NCBI GenBank assembly: GCA_016296885.1
Contig: JAEDHT010000017.1
Coordinates: 1-38,708, forward strand
Source of the DNA: Clostridiaceae bacterium
GTDB taxonomy: Bacteria > Bacillota > Clostridia > Oscillospirales > Acutalibacteraceae
Length of the DNA stretch: 38,708 nt
Direction of reading: 5' to 3'
The notes under the pieces are model-generated. The model was not told the DNA's origin. It ran no database searches and saw only the letters and a program-made list of their open reading frames with translations. The stretch's first letter is position 1. Each line of letters opens with the position of its first letter. Below, piece by piece: positions 31,901-38,708 of the stretch. Made by a program: the position numbers and the translations under genes.

Positions 31901-33763
31901 GTAAGAGAAGATGCAAGACCACAATACACAGCAAACAACACCGTAAAAGTAGATGCAACATATGATGGCGGTACAAAGACAAATAATTTTAGCCAGGCAT
32001 ACATTAGTGAAAAAGCAGACACTAACGTTCACATCAAGGTGTTCCTTGATATGGATGGTGACGGACTTTACACAGAAGGTGTTGATAGGGCACTCTCCAG
32101 TGCTAGTGTTAAAACAGAGATGACATCCTCTGATGAAGACAAATTTGGCGATACAAAAACATTGACAAATTCAATGGACATTAACTATCAATCCTGCGAA
32201 TTTGGTGAATACAAGGTTGTAGTATCATCAGCTAAGGATACATTTGGATATCCTTTAAATGATACAACAAAACCATTCGAAGTTACGCTCGCAGATGCTA
32301 GAGACGGCGTACAGGTAGAGGTTCTCGTTCCTGTTAAACCAATTAACTATCAGGTTCATTACAACAAGAATGCAACAGACTCAACAGGCACAATGTCTGT
32401 TCAGCAGTTTAAATTTGGCGTGGCACAGTCACTCACAGCAAATGCCTTTGCAAGAACAGGTTATACATTTGCTTCATGGAACACAAAGGCAGATGGAACA
32501 GGCACATCTTACACAGACAAACAGAGTGTAACAGATTTGGTAACATTGCCAACTGACGAAATTACACTATATGCTCAGTGGACACCAATTACCTATAATA
32601 TTAAATTCGTTCCAAATGGCGGTGAGTGGGCAGGCACAACAGACGAAACAACAGTTACTGCAACATTTGATAAAGCATATGATTTAACAGCAAATCCAAC
32701 ACGTGAAGGCTATACATTTACAGGCTGGAAGCTAACATATGATTCACCAAATTATGTAAACTATTCAACAAGCGCAACTAAGGCTGATGGAGCATATTAT
32801 ATGCTTTCCGGAAACAAGACAGGTCTTGCAAATGGTGATACAGCATTTGGCGTTGTTTCTAATAACAATTACTCACTCTTTAATCTCTGTAAGATTGCAG
32901 ATGCGACAGCTATCCTCACAGCTCAGTGGAGCTTAAATATATACACCGTTACTTATGATGGTATAGACGGATTTTATAACAACAAACATTCATATTCTGT
33001 AAATGCATCATACGGCGATCTAGTGACAATTGATGAAAACAAGTTCGAAAATGACGGATTTGCATTTGTAGGCTGGAACACAGAGAAAGATGGCACAGGC
33101 ACAGATTATGATGAACTAGACACATTCACAATGCCAAGCAGAGACGTGATCCTTTATGCACAATGGGAAAAGAGCGCATTCGACATTATATATGTTGGAA
33201 ACGGCGGAGCAACAGCAGATGGAGAAACTGAAAAGGTATACTCATATGCATTAAATAGCTACCCATTTATTAAAGATTGTATGTTTGATAGAGAGGGTTA
33301 CACGTTTGTTGGATGGGGATTAAGCGCAGATAGCAAAGTACCCGAATATGACAAGGATAATGTTTACCTTGATGGAGTGACACTAACCCTATATGCTATT
33401 TGGCTGGAAGGCGATAATGGTGAAGTAATGGATACGAGTGATACTGACACTACACCTGATACAAGCACCGAGCCTATAGATACAAACACCGAATCTGATG
33501 ACACAAGCACAGATAAGCCAACTGACTCTGACGAGCCTATCCCAGATAAGCCACTCTATGGCGATGTAAACTGCGATGGTTTTGTAAACATGGAAGATGT
33601 AACAGCTCTTCAGAAGATCATGGCAAAGCTTACTACACATGAAGATTACGGCAAGATGTCCATAATCAACTCTGATTGTGACCACAACGACAAAATCGAC
33701 ATGGTAGACGTTACTATGATTCAGAAGTTCCTTGCAAAGCTAATTCCTGATCTTGATCCGTGA
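28934..33763 (+). CDS. Giant secreted surface protein with InlB/Flg_new-type repeats and dockerin
   Basis: This 1609-residue protein starts at ATG 28934 behind GAAGGAGG. The signal peptide covers about 1-25. Most of residues 60-880 is beta-rich, adhesin-like sequence that I cannot assign. At about 889-1026 a DUF11-type module (GGETDFRVIITNAGNCIITN, IKDTFPN) is followed by an SdrD-B-like stretch with a Ca-binding-type loop (DMDGDGLYTEG). Four InlB B-repeat/Flg_new units (about 1138-1492) share the pattern GYTF-W-T-DGTG ... LYAQW; the second has an insertion. An acidic Thr/Ser/Asp linker (about 1496-1541) leads to a type-I dockerin (GDVNCDGFVNMEDV and SDCDHNDKIDMVDV). No enzyme domain is visible. 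It probably extends from a cohesin as an adhesin. Confidence 0.85.
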   Translation: MKKVIAILLSVMMIVSTSVVAVNAEEIRNIFDAKLQEQKVEEVLDLGASSGVTEDKSALSDVASDEKSEKGAGENFTIEEVTYSADLPKTIKNGNTYLTHTKSARLSIRFDVHASASATNGTLVVPLDGVFDTSKALVSSTASDSYFVNFKYRVGGGAETVATVHNGKIAGIDGTNKHLEIPITSPSTAETNLNCYVYADFNDKFRALVPNDNIMAIPGYYMVENGSVISTSATPLYLGHETLLEEKYGGFNFNDPIKEPEYLDEDEKDLTYYIFKGYENQSFSPYNYLSLDTDGLFSNSESIKLEDTDYPLVVEITIPKGIEIISHTPKNSSDPSSYSKTGSISTGYTITEKYATGIGGSTTNGYGTEPARYKEFRYLFNSVYYNVPSNSTLKGGDRVIVKYKITAYTKDGVEVTEREYKLTILDPVQDLNDEAFSFNDPARNLTNRITLDLSAPTIVSTQTVYSDGLTNEGVLPIKGFELSWINDPTLPVNIKTITNYFNCSADFEIYITKGNTTRSVSRTDINFNKSMNIGTEASSDANYIKLETGEWISKIVAKPYYKEGSTKVYGIEGKNSSIAYSDDRDPIKLTYATPVDNKNMATGLPVNDGDKSHVTYELRYEPNYTINGENKVDIVGDNDSSGYIKAEGEDIFYIVGKAYHNAYIQSKGSYATINPLSGSETKALESVMYLSNTKQAQTQYVQGLASCIWETPIVVAELPVGVKFNTNSSKVTSTGTNKYRIVEGTKTVDIEILKEVNGKQVCRFTVDIRNNAGVKTGVPRYDNYGYSDSSRSVSVTIPFIADSRVIGGYQKATLYTSDASGKEFGVIQNKCSFKPEAVSSYVLDVNDYDGDGSTTDYVGKFENVGLFNVSASYQVDCKTQYKVGTQWKDATEEPISAIIGGETDFRVIITNAGNCIITNINIKDTFPNFYTGGSTYVDNSLEIAVLDEEGNVVQIVSDATISGTTTLNIALKTLELYPGYSIRLTGKFKVREDARPQYTANNTVKVDATYDGGTKTNNFSQAYISEKADTNVHIKVFLDMDGDGLYTEGVDRALSSASVKTEMTSSDEDKFGDTKTLTNSMDINYQSCEFGEYKVVVSSAKDTFGYPLNDTTKPFEVTLADARDGVQVEVLVPVKPINYQVHYNKNATDSTGTMSVQQFKFGVAQSLTANAFARTGYTFASWNTKADGTGTSYTDKQSVTDLVTLPTDEITLYAQWTPITYNIKFVPNGGEWAGTTDETTVTATFDKAYDLTANPTREGYTFTGWKLTYDSPNYVNYSTSATKADGAYYMLSGNKTGLANGDTAFGVVSNNNYSLFNLCKIADATAILTAQWSLNIYTVTYDGIDGFYNNKHSYSVNASYGDLVTIDENKFENDGFAFVGWNTEKDGTGTDYDELDTFTMPSRDVILYAQWEKSAFDIIYVGNGGATADGETEKVYSYALNSYPFIKDCMFDREGYTFVGWGLSADSKVPEYDKDNVYLDGVTLTLYAIWLEGDNGEVMDTSDTDTTPDTSTEPIDTNTESDDTSTDKPTDSDEPIPDKPLYGDVNCDGFVNMEDVTALQKIMAKLTTHEDYGKMSIINSDCDHNDKIDMVDVTMIQKFLAKLIPDLDP

Positions 33764-33798
33764 TAAGTATAATTAATTAAAGTGATTAGTTAGAAAAT

Positions 33799-33841
33799 AA
33801 ACGCAGCCAAACTCAATTATTTTGGGTTTGGCTGCGTTTTT
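33799..33841 (+). terminator. Terminator of the giant adhesin gene
   Basis: AACGCAGCCAAACTC pairs with GGGTTTGGCTGCGTT around an AATTATTTT loop, then TTT, 35 bp after the stop. Confidence 0.9.
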
Positions 33842-33864
33842 GACTGCACCGGGTAATAATTTTC

Positions 33865-33893
33865 TTGAAAAAAAATAATAATTATGATAGAAT
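33865..33893 (+). promoter_or_regulatory. Promoter of the small ORF and tRNA-Arg
   Basis: TTGAAA (33865-33870), 17-bp spacer, TAGAAT (33888-33893) with TGA before it, 29 bp before ATG 33923. Confidence 0.7.
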
Positions 33894-33922
33894 AAATTAC
33901 TTTAAAAATAGAAGGTGCTTCG

Positions 33923-34138
33923 ATGCTCTATTCTTTAGTTTTATATCACGGAAATTTGTGGGGAATGGCTAGTGGCTGGGTTATTATTATAGCAGGTCTA
34001 GCTTTGCTTATTTCTGTTATATTTTCATCAAATAAAAAGAAACATAAGAATTATCAAAAATCAAATTTGACTTATAATAACACGCATATTTCTAAGAAAA
34101 AAGCACCCAAATACAAAATAGGTAAAAAATACAGATAA
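33923..34138 (+). CDS. Small single-helix membrane protein abutting a tRNA
   Basis: This 71-residue protein starts at ATG 33923, with AAGGTG 6 bases upstream and a good promoter. Residues about 12-35 are hydrophobic (MASGWVIIIAGLALLISVIF), forming one likely transmembrane helix. A strongly basic tail follows (KKKHKN, later KKKAPKYKIGKKYR), predicted inside the cell. I recognise no family. The TAA stop at 34136-34138 is followed with no gap by the first base of tRNA-Arg, so one transcript probably carries both. The basic tail and the clean promoter and SD argue that the ORF is real and not a chance frame. It could help keep ribosomes and RNA processing near the tRNA, but that is speculation. 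Confidence 0.65.
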   Translation: MLYSLVLYHGNLWGMASGWVIIIAGLALLISVIFSSNKKKHKNYQKSNLTYNNTHISKKKAPKYKIGKKYR

Positions 34139-34215
34139 CCGCCCGTAGCGAAGCTGGATATCGCAGCAGATTCCGATTCTGAAGGACGGGGGTTCAAATC
34201 CCTTCGGGCGGACCA
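34139..34215 (+). tRNA. tRNA-Arg(CCG)
   Basis: Acceptor CCGCCCG/CGGGCGG, D-arm GCGA...TCGC, anticodon arm GCAGA-TTCCGAT-TCTGA (anticodon CCG; one G-A mismatch at the top of the stem), T-arm GGGGG-TTCAAAT-CCCTT, discriminator A and encoded CCA. It starts one base after the stop codon of the upstream small ORF. Confidence 0.92.
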
Positions 34216-34260
34216 AAACGAAAATCCGTTCTCGCAAGAGAACGGATTTTCGTTTTATTA
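34216..34260 (+). terminator. Terminator of the ORF-tRNA-Arg unit
   Basis: A perfect stem of about 18 bp, AAACGAAAATCCGTTCTC with loop GCAA, then ATTATATT. Confidence 0.9.
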
Positions 34261-34276
34261 TATTTATCATCGAGTT

Positions 34277-36292
34277 TTAAAAATTTGTAATTAACTTAGC
34301 AATATATTTTTGCATCGTCGTTACATCGACCATAGTTATTTTTCCGTCGTGATCTACATCAGCGAGAAGTTTTTGTTCATCTGTAAAAGACACAAGCTTC
34401 GCTATGTGTTTTTGAAGAATAACAACATCCTCCATCGTAACCTTACCGTCGCCGTTTATGTCACCTGTTGTACCCTGTGGCTTGTCAGTGTCGGTGTTAT
34501 CTGTATCGGTGTTGTTCGTGTCTGTGTTATCTGATGATGTGTCGGTCGTTGTGTCTGTGGTGGTATCCGATGATGTGTCAACTGTTGTGTCTGTAGTGTC
34601 TGATGATGTGTCGGTGTCGGAGTCAGACTCCTCAATTTCTTCTGTTTCAAGCGCTATTGCATATGTGCCAAGCTTACTTATTTTAAATGTTATGCAGTCG
34701 TCTTTTACAATTGACGGCACTTGTGTTTTGGTGCTTCCGTCTATACTGTATACAACATATTTGTCTATGGTTATTGTTTTAGTTTTTGTATTACTGTTAA
34801 ATGTAGGTAATGACATTCTTATAACCATATCACTTATAAGTTCTATCGCTTCGCCGCCTTTAGTTAATGATATATTAACTGCTTTAACCTTTGCTGTGTC
34901 AAATTCAGCAGAAACATCACTTAGCTCTACATCTTCTACGGAAAGGATTATTCCGTCAACAACAGGTTGTTCGTCTGTGAAATAGTAATAAATGTTGTTT
35001 TCATTTTTGGGAATGGCTACGAAGTTTATGCTGTTATCATTTGCATATTCTTGTGCGTAAGAATCGGCATAACCGCAAATTGTAAACGATTTGCAATTTG
35101 CAAACACATTTTCCCCTATACTTGTTACGCTATCCGGAATTGTTATGCTTGTTAAGCTTTCACATTCAGCAAATGCTTCATCACCTATGCTTGTTACGCT
35201 TTCAGGAATTGTTATGCTTGTTAAACTTATACAATCAAAGAATACCTGATAACCTATGCCTGTTACGCTGTTTGGAATTGTTACGCTTGTTAAGCTTTCG
35301 CAATATGAAAACGCATCATCAGCTATACACAATGTGCCTTCCTTTATATTTGCAGAAGTAACCGAGATTTCAGCCGCTATCAAATGTTTATTTATATACA
35401 ACATTCCGTCTGTCCAGTTTTCATCGTTATTATAGTATGCAGAAGCACAGAATGCATCATAACCTATGCTTGTTACACTGTCCGGAATTGTTATGCTTGC
35501 TAAGCCTTCGCAACCGTAAAACGCATAATTACCTATCCTTGTTACGTTATCCGGAAATGTTATGCTTGTTAAGTTGTTGCAACATTCAAACGCATAATCA
35601 CCTATCCTTGTTACAGTTGTGGGCATAGAATATGTTGTTTCCGTTTTAGCAGGAGGATAGCAAATAATTATTGTATTATCTTTGTTTAATAATACTCCGT
35701 TATCAGAAGAATACATAGTATTATTAGCACCTACCTGTATACTTTCAAGATTTTCACAATTTCCAAACGCATAACCGCCTATGCTTGTTACGCTGTCTGA
35801 AATTGTTACGCTTGTTAAGGTTTTACAGTCAGCAAACGCCTCATTACCTATGCTTGTTACACCGTCCGGAATTTCTAAGTTTGTTAAGCTTTCACAACGC
35901 TTAAACGTACCGTTACATATACTTATTATAGTGTTTGGTAATGTTATGCTTGTTGCGTTTATGCAACCTTGAAACGCATAATCACCTATACTTGTTATTC
36001 CGGGATTAATCACAATTTTTTTAATGCTTTCGTTTTCATCGCGCCATCCGGAGGAGGTTTTGATATGCCCTGTACCGCTGATAGTAAGTGTACCGTCAGA
36101 GTCTATTTCCCATGTAATGTCACCGGGGGGTGTGTCGGAGTCGGTGCTACCGTAACCTCTCGACGGCAAGGAGTGGGCAGTTGCATCATCCTCACTGACT
36201 GCCTGCACTGTTGCAGTAATCCACTGCGGCAATGCAAACATACCAAGCAACATCGTAAAAATCAACGTGAATAATAATCTTTTTTTATACAT
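34277..36292 (-). CDS. Secreted BspA-type leucine-rich repeat protein with dockerin
   Basis: This 671-residue protein starts at ATG 36292 behind GGAGG (spacing 7). A signal peptide (about 1-32) is followed by a short segment (GDITWEIDSDGTLTISGTG) common before BspA repeats. LRR_5 repeats run through about 75-420, built on SLTSITIPDSVTSIG and AFxxC units that are nearly identical at the DNA level; a less repetitive stretch breaks them near 285-315. A beta-rich domain (about 430-550) and a long Thr/Ser/Asp linker (about 553-607) lead to a type-I dockerin (GDINGDGKVTMEDV, ADVDHDGKITMVDV). Both dockerin loops have full Ca ligands. Likely adhesion or protein binding on the cohesin platform; not an enzyme. 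The gene stands alone. Confidence 0.87.
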   Translation of the reverse strand: MYKKRLLFTLIFTMLLGMFALPQWITATVQAVSEDDATAHSLPSRGYGSTDSDTPPGDITWEIDSDGTLTISGTGHIKTSSGWRDENESIKKIVINPGITSIGDYAFQGCINATSITLPNTIISICNGTFKRCESLTNLEIPDGVTSIGNEAFADCKTLTSVTISDSVTSIGGYAFGNCENLESIQVGANNTMYSSDNGVLLNKDNTIIICYPPAKTETTYSMPTTVTRIGDYAFECCNNLTSITFPDNVTRIGNYAFYGCEGLASITIPDSVTSIGYDAFCASAYYNNDENWTDGMLYINKHLIAAEISVTSANIKEGTLCIADDAFSYCESLTSVTIPNSVTGIGYQVFFDCISLTSITIPESVTSIGDEAFAECESLTSITIPDSVTSIGENVFANCKSFTICGYADSYAQEYANDNSINFVAIPKNENNIYYYFTDEQPVVDGIILSVEDVELSDVSAEFDTAKVKAVNISLTKGGEAIELISDMVIRMSLPTFNSNTKTKTITIDKYVVYSIDGSTKTQVPSIVKDDCITFKISKLGTYAIALETEEIEESDSDTDTSSDTTDTTVDTSSDTTTDTTTDTSSDNTDTNNTDTDNTDTDKPQGTTGDINGDGKVTMEDVVILQKHIAKLVSFTDEQKLLADVDHDGKITMVDVTTMQKYIAKLITNF

Positions 36293-36629
36293 AATTTTTC
36301 CTCCAAAAATTTAATTTTTTTATTTCACGGCAGGAATTTATCTGCTAAACCCACGCCGAAAAATTATTTTGTTACAGTCTTTTTGACCACTTTGTATATA
36401 ATAATCCCAAAAAATAATACCATAATTTTTAGTAAAAATCAATTAATCATCATCAAAAGAACAACGAAAACGCTTGCTTTTATTAGTTTATTAAATCATT
36501 TGTACATACCCGGCAGTCAGGTTTTTTGTCAGATTGTCTGAAATTTTTTGTGTTTACCTATGCGAAAAATTTTGGCAATATGGCACAAAATTTGCAAATA
36601 AGTTGTGCAAAGAGTTTCTAAACATGATT
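36293..36629. other. AT-rich intergenic gap without a gene
   Basis: No ORF with a ribosome-binding site. TATATA-like -10 candidates for the LRR gene lie near 36390-36400 (minus strand), but no good -35 is seen. GCACAA/TTGTGC near 36582-36607 could form a weak stem after the lipoprotein gene. Nothing else is apparent. Confidence 0.4.
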
Positions 36630-37796
36630 TTATGCATGGGTTACTTTACTGTCCGTTTGTATCTTGCGCACCAGTTTTTTATCATCATAGAGCTTTAAGG
36701 GGGAATGATTGGCACCGGATGCCAGCACATAATAACCTTCGCGTTCCAGCCAGGTCGTTTCTAAACTTTTATCGGAAGGATTCTCCTTTGTATCAAGGTA
36801 ATAGAAGTCAGAATTAAGTATTTCGGCTCCCTTATACGCTATGAGTACGAAGCCATAATCCGGGGGCCAGTCTTCGCTTAGAACAGACCATAGGTAACCG
36901 TAACTCGTTTGTTCAAAAAGCAGATCCTTTTCGGGATTATACTTAATATCGGATACCGTCAACTCATTTGTTTCAATCTTTCGCTCTTCGCTCCGCTCAT
37001 GCACCATGCCATATAACTCAAATCCGTCCGCTTTATACCAGCATCCATATTCCCACAGTTCTGCGCACATCTTATCTCTGTAGTCGTTCTTTTGAAAATG
37101 TTGACCGACATTATTGATTGACATTGAACCGATATGAAAGCCATACTCATTTTCCAGCGTTTCCATCGCAACAAGATCATAGGCAGACAAATCCGTATTA
37201 TCCGATACCGTAAATTCAGGCTTCTTAACATAAATCGGTAAACGGGATTGCGAATTTTGCACAAAAGCATTCAAATCCTCTACGCCTGCCGGCAATCCGA
37301 AATCAAATGAATACACCCAGGGAACTTCCGTTGTCGACTCGCCGTCTTTGGCAGGAGCCATAACGTAGCACTGAAATGCATACCCTTCATCTACGCTTTC
37401 CGGTACGATTCCTATAGCTTCTATTGCCTCATCAAAGTAGGATTCTGCAATTTCGTTCAGTTTCTGTCTTGTATCGGCATCCATTTCAAAATACACCGCA
37501 CCGGTCACTGTATGTATCGTGAATGTTTTCTTTTTACCGTTTTGGCTGATCTGTCCGGAAGCATAATCCGTTAAGTAGTTGTTGCCGTCATAATTGGTCC
37601 ATGCAATAAACGCTGTACATTCTTCCAATGTTGCATCCGGCATATTTTCATCAAGCCAGACCTGCATCATCTCGGTACCCTTCGCGGTAATCTTGTCAGC
37701 GTCTTCCTGATCGTACATTTCCTTATTCGGGTAACAGCCGGAAAGGCAAATGGCTAAGGTCAGAACGAGTACAATGAATATAAGCAGTTTTTTCAT
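36630..37796 (-). CDS. Lipoprotein, function unknown
   Basis: This 388-residue protein starts at ATG 37796, 6 bases after GGAGG. The lipobox ICLSGC puts the lipidated Cys at residue 21, so it is held on the outer face of the membrane. The mature part is mixed alpha/beta with many aromatic residues (WTNYDGNNYLTDYASG, YGCWYKADGFELYGMVHERS, TSYGYLWSVLSEDWPPDYGF). I recognise no family. By eye the codons are more GC-rich than in neighbouring chromosomal genes, suggesting possible acquisition. It is the last gene of a three-gene minus-strand group with a receiver-like protein and a short ORF. It might be the output or cargo of that group, but no function can be claimed. Confidence 0.75.
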   Translation of the reverse strand: MKKLLIFIVLVLTLAICLSGCYPNKEMYDQEDADKITAKGTEMMQVWLDENMPDATLEECTAFIAWTNYDGNNYLTDYASGQISQNGKKKTFTIHTVTGAVYFEMDADTRQKLNEIAESYFDEAIEAIGIVPESVDEGYAFQCYVMAPAKDGESTTEVPWVYSFDFGLPAGVEDLNAFVQNSQSRLPIYVKKPEFTVSDNTDLSAYDLVAMETLENEYGFHIGSMSINNVGQHFQKNDYRDKMCAELWEYGCWYKADGFELYGMVHERSEERKIETNELTVSDIKYNPEKDLLFEQTSYGYLWSVLSEDWPPDYGFVLIAYKGAEILNSDFYYLDTKENPSDKSLETTWLEREGYYVLASGANHSPLKLYDDKKLVRKIQTDSKVTHA

Positions 37797-37868
37797 AACA
37801 CACCTCCTAATCTGTCCTTATCCGCAGAGAACACGACGTTTTATCGATGTACGTCAATCATTTTCGTA

Positions 37869-38060
37869 TTATTGTTTATAGGACAGTATCACGGATTTAA
37901 TTTCATTGAGAATATGCGCCCCATCTTCAGGCATACAGTCTGTTGATATGCGTATCTGCTTTTCTCCATCATAAAAGCGACATACAGTGGTACCTCCTGT
38001 AAGAGGTTCTTCTTTATATTTTCTCTCCAAGCCTGCTTTACATTTGTTAAAGTGAAGCAA
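37869..38060 (-). CDS. Short protein overlapping the receiver-like gene, function unknown
   Basis: This 63-residue frame opens at TTG 38060 and overlaps the end of the upstream gene by 14 bp. No Shine-Dalgarno is visible before the TTG, so it could be translated by coupling, or the start may be further in. The C-terminal part looks protein-like: TTVCRFYDGEKQIRISTDC, then DGAHILNEIKSVILSYKQ, a charged strand plus final helix. I recognise no family. The alternative is that it is the shifted end of the upstream protein, split by a frameshift. The same orientation and short gap to the lipoprotein gene (72 bp) suggest one transcript. Confidence 0.5.
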   Translation of the reverse strand: MLHFNKCKAGLERKYKEEPLTGGTTVCRFYDGEKQIRISTDCMPEDGAHILNEIKSVILSYKQ

Positions 38061-38436
38061 GTGCTGCTGTTAAATATTTTGCGGTAACAGATGAGTAGAA
38101 GAATCCATCAATCAATCCATCTTTTTTTGCATTTGTCACTTCATGTGCGATATCGGGTGCGGAATTTTCATCACACAGCATTACAATTTTGCACTTAGGT
38201 AGTTTGTTACGCACTTGTCTTATTTCTTTTAATCTTGTTTCAAATGAAGTATCTGAGGTATAAGACACTTCAGCTAAAAGGATATCGGCAGATAACATCT
38301 CACAGTTATTTACAACACAATCTTTCTTGCCTTCAACTAAAACTCTATAAGGCTGAAACTCTCCGCTATCGCTAAGCATTTGAGTGATTGCTTCTGCTAA
38401 TAAACCGTTCTGAATACTAATGACAATTTTTGTCAT
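38047..38436 (-). CDS. Degenerate response-regulator receiver-like protein
   Basis: This 129-residue protein starts at ATG 38436; GGAGG lies 12 bases upstream, rather far. The fold pattern suggests a stand-alone receiver domain: KIVISIQNG at strand 1, ADILLAEVSY where the phospho-acceptor strand should be, CKIVMLCDEN at strand 4, and DGLIDGFFYSSVTAKYLTAA for the last strand and helix. The acceptor Asp appears replaced (LLAE for LLD) and the conserved Lys of strand 5 is Ser, so it may not be phosphorylated. No DNA-binding domain follows, unless the overlapping 63-residue frame is its broken remainder. Assignment is by pattern only. Confidence 0.55.
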   Translation of the reverse strand: MTKIVISIQNGLLAEAITQMLSDSGEFQPYRVLVEGKKDCVVNNCEMLSADILLAEVSYTSDTSFETRLKEIRQVRNKLPKCKIVMLCDENSAPDIAHEVTNAKKDGLIDGFFYSSVTAKYLTAALASL

Positions 38437-38545
38437 ACTCTTTATTTACCTCCTTGCTGAGAGTTTACATAACTATAATATGATTATATAGATTAAAATT
38501 ACTTTTTACATCGTACTTTAGTGCAAACTTTTTATATTGCAACTA

Positions 38546-38708
38546 TTAACCACAGGTACGTTCAAATATGCAATTTAAAGTTTCGTACGAACGATAGACA
38601 TCATCGTTTGTGAAATCCTCAAATATTTCTAACAGATGACCTCGTTGTGTCAGTAATATTGGATACTGTCTTATTCCATCAAGTTGACCTAAATCAATTT
38701 CAAGCAAG
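38546..38708 (-). CDS. C-terminal end of a gene cut by the window edge, unknown product
   Basis: The minus-strand frame is open from base 38707 to a TAA at 38548-38546, giving 53 residues with natural codon use: LLEIDLGQLDGIRQ at the start, then LLTQRGHLLEIFEDF and YETLNCIFERTCG at the end. No start codon is inside the window. I do not recognise it. It is co-oriented with the receiver-like gene 110 bp downstream and may belong to the same group. Confidence 0.55.
   Translation of the reverse strand, partial: LLEIDLGQLDGIRQYPILLTQRGHLLEIFEDFTNDDVYRSYETLNCIFERTCG

Noticed and set aside
34139..34215. tRNA-Arg as an attachment site of an integrated element
   Set aside because: No integrase and no partial tRNA 3'-end duplicate were seen near it; the TnpX element at the left edge does not use tRNA sites.
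34967..36274. Several plus-strand frames across the LRR-dockerin gene
   Set aside because: They mirror the tandem leucine-rich repeats on the minus strand, have no ribosome-binding sites and give low-complexity Cys/Leu-rich products.

Overview
The window looks like the chromosome of a low-GC, spore-forming gut Clostridia member of the family Oscillospiraceae/Ruminococcaceae. The evidence is AT-rich intergenic DNA, clostridial Shine-Dalgarno sites, a SpoIID protein, a TnpX-type transposon end, five type-I dockerin proteins with Ser/Thr/Asp-rich linkers, and one wall-anchored single-cohesin protein. A maltodextrin-type ABC transporter next to dockerin and cohesin genes would fit a Ruminococcus bromii-like amylosome organism. 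That species assignment is inference and was not searched.

Layout. 1-2.9 kb is the end of a mobile element: a ParB-like protein, a TnpW-like protein, a TnpX large serine recombinase, then an array of small hairpins joined by GAAAT linkers. 3.0-7.7 kb is chromosomal: a small glycine-zipper protein, a membrane-anchored 5'-nucleotidase, CCA tRNA nucleotidyltransferase and a DUF1643 protein. 7.7-12.1 kb holds two secreted dockerin proteins (cysteine peptidase-like plus C-type lectin; amidase-like plus peptidoglycan-binding) flanking an EpsG-like polysaccharide polymerase. 12.3-16.2 kb (minus) is a malE-malF-malG-type operon without an ATPase gene. 16.4-17.8 kb is an RlmD/RumA-type RNA methyltransferase whose terminator has been invaded by a 133-bp palindromic repeat. 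18-20.1 kb (minus) carries the anchored cohesin and galE. 20.2-21.1 kb carries tRNA-Gln and mntP behind an attenuator-like leader.

21.1-26.9 kb is a co-oriented minus-strand run: membrane protein, LRR-dockerin protein, thrS, degV and a small protein. It is divergent from spoIID (26.9-28.1 kb). Next come tRNA-Ala (minus), a decayed gene remnant, and a 1609-residue surface protein with InlB/Flg_new-type repeats and a dockerin. A small membrane-protein gene then abuts tRNA-Arg(CCG). The window closes with a second LRR-dockerin protein (34.3-36.3 kb, minus), a lipoprotein, a short overlapping ORF, a degenerate receiver-like protein, and a truncated gene at the right edge.

The unifying theme is a cell-surface assembly. 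Five secreted proteins carry dockerins and a sixth carries one cohesin with a sortase-like tail. None of the five dockerin proteins here is a recognisable glycoside hydrolase. They carry lectin, peptidoglycan-binding, LRR and adhesin-repeat modules, which suggests that the cohesin-dockerin system also displays adhesion and wall-remodelling modules. Many promoters I could place carry an extended -10 (TGn before the -10 hexamer).
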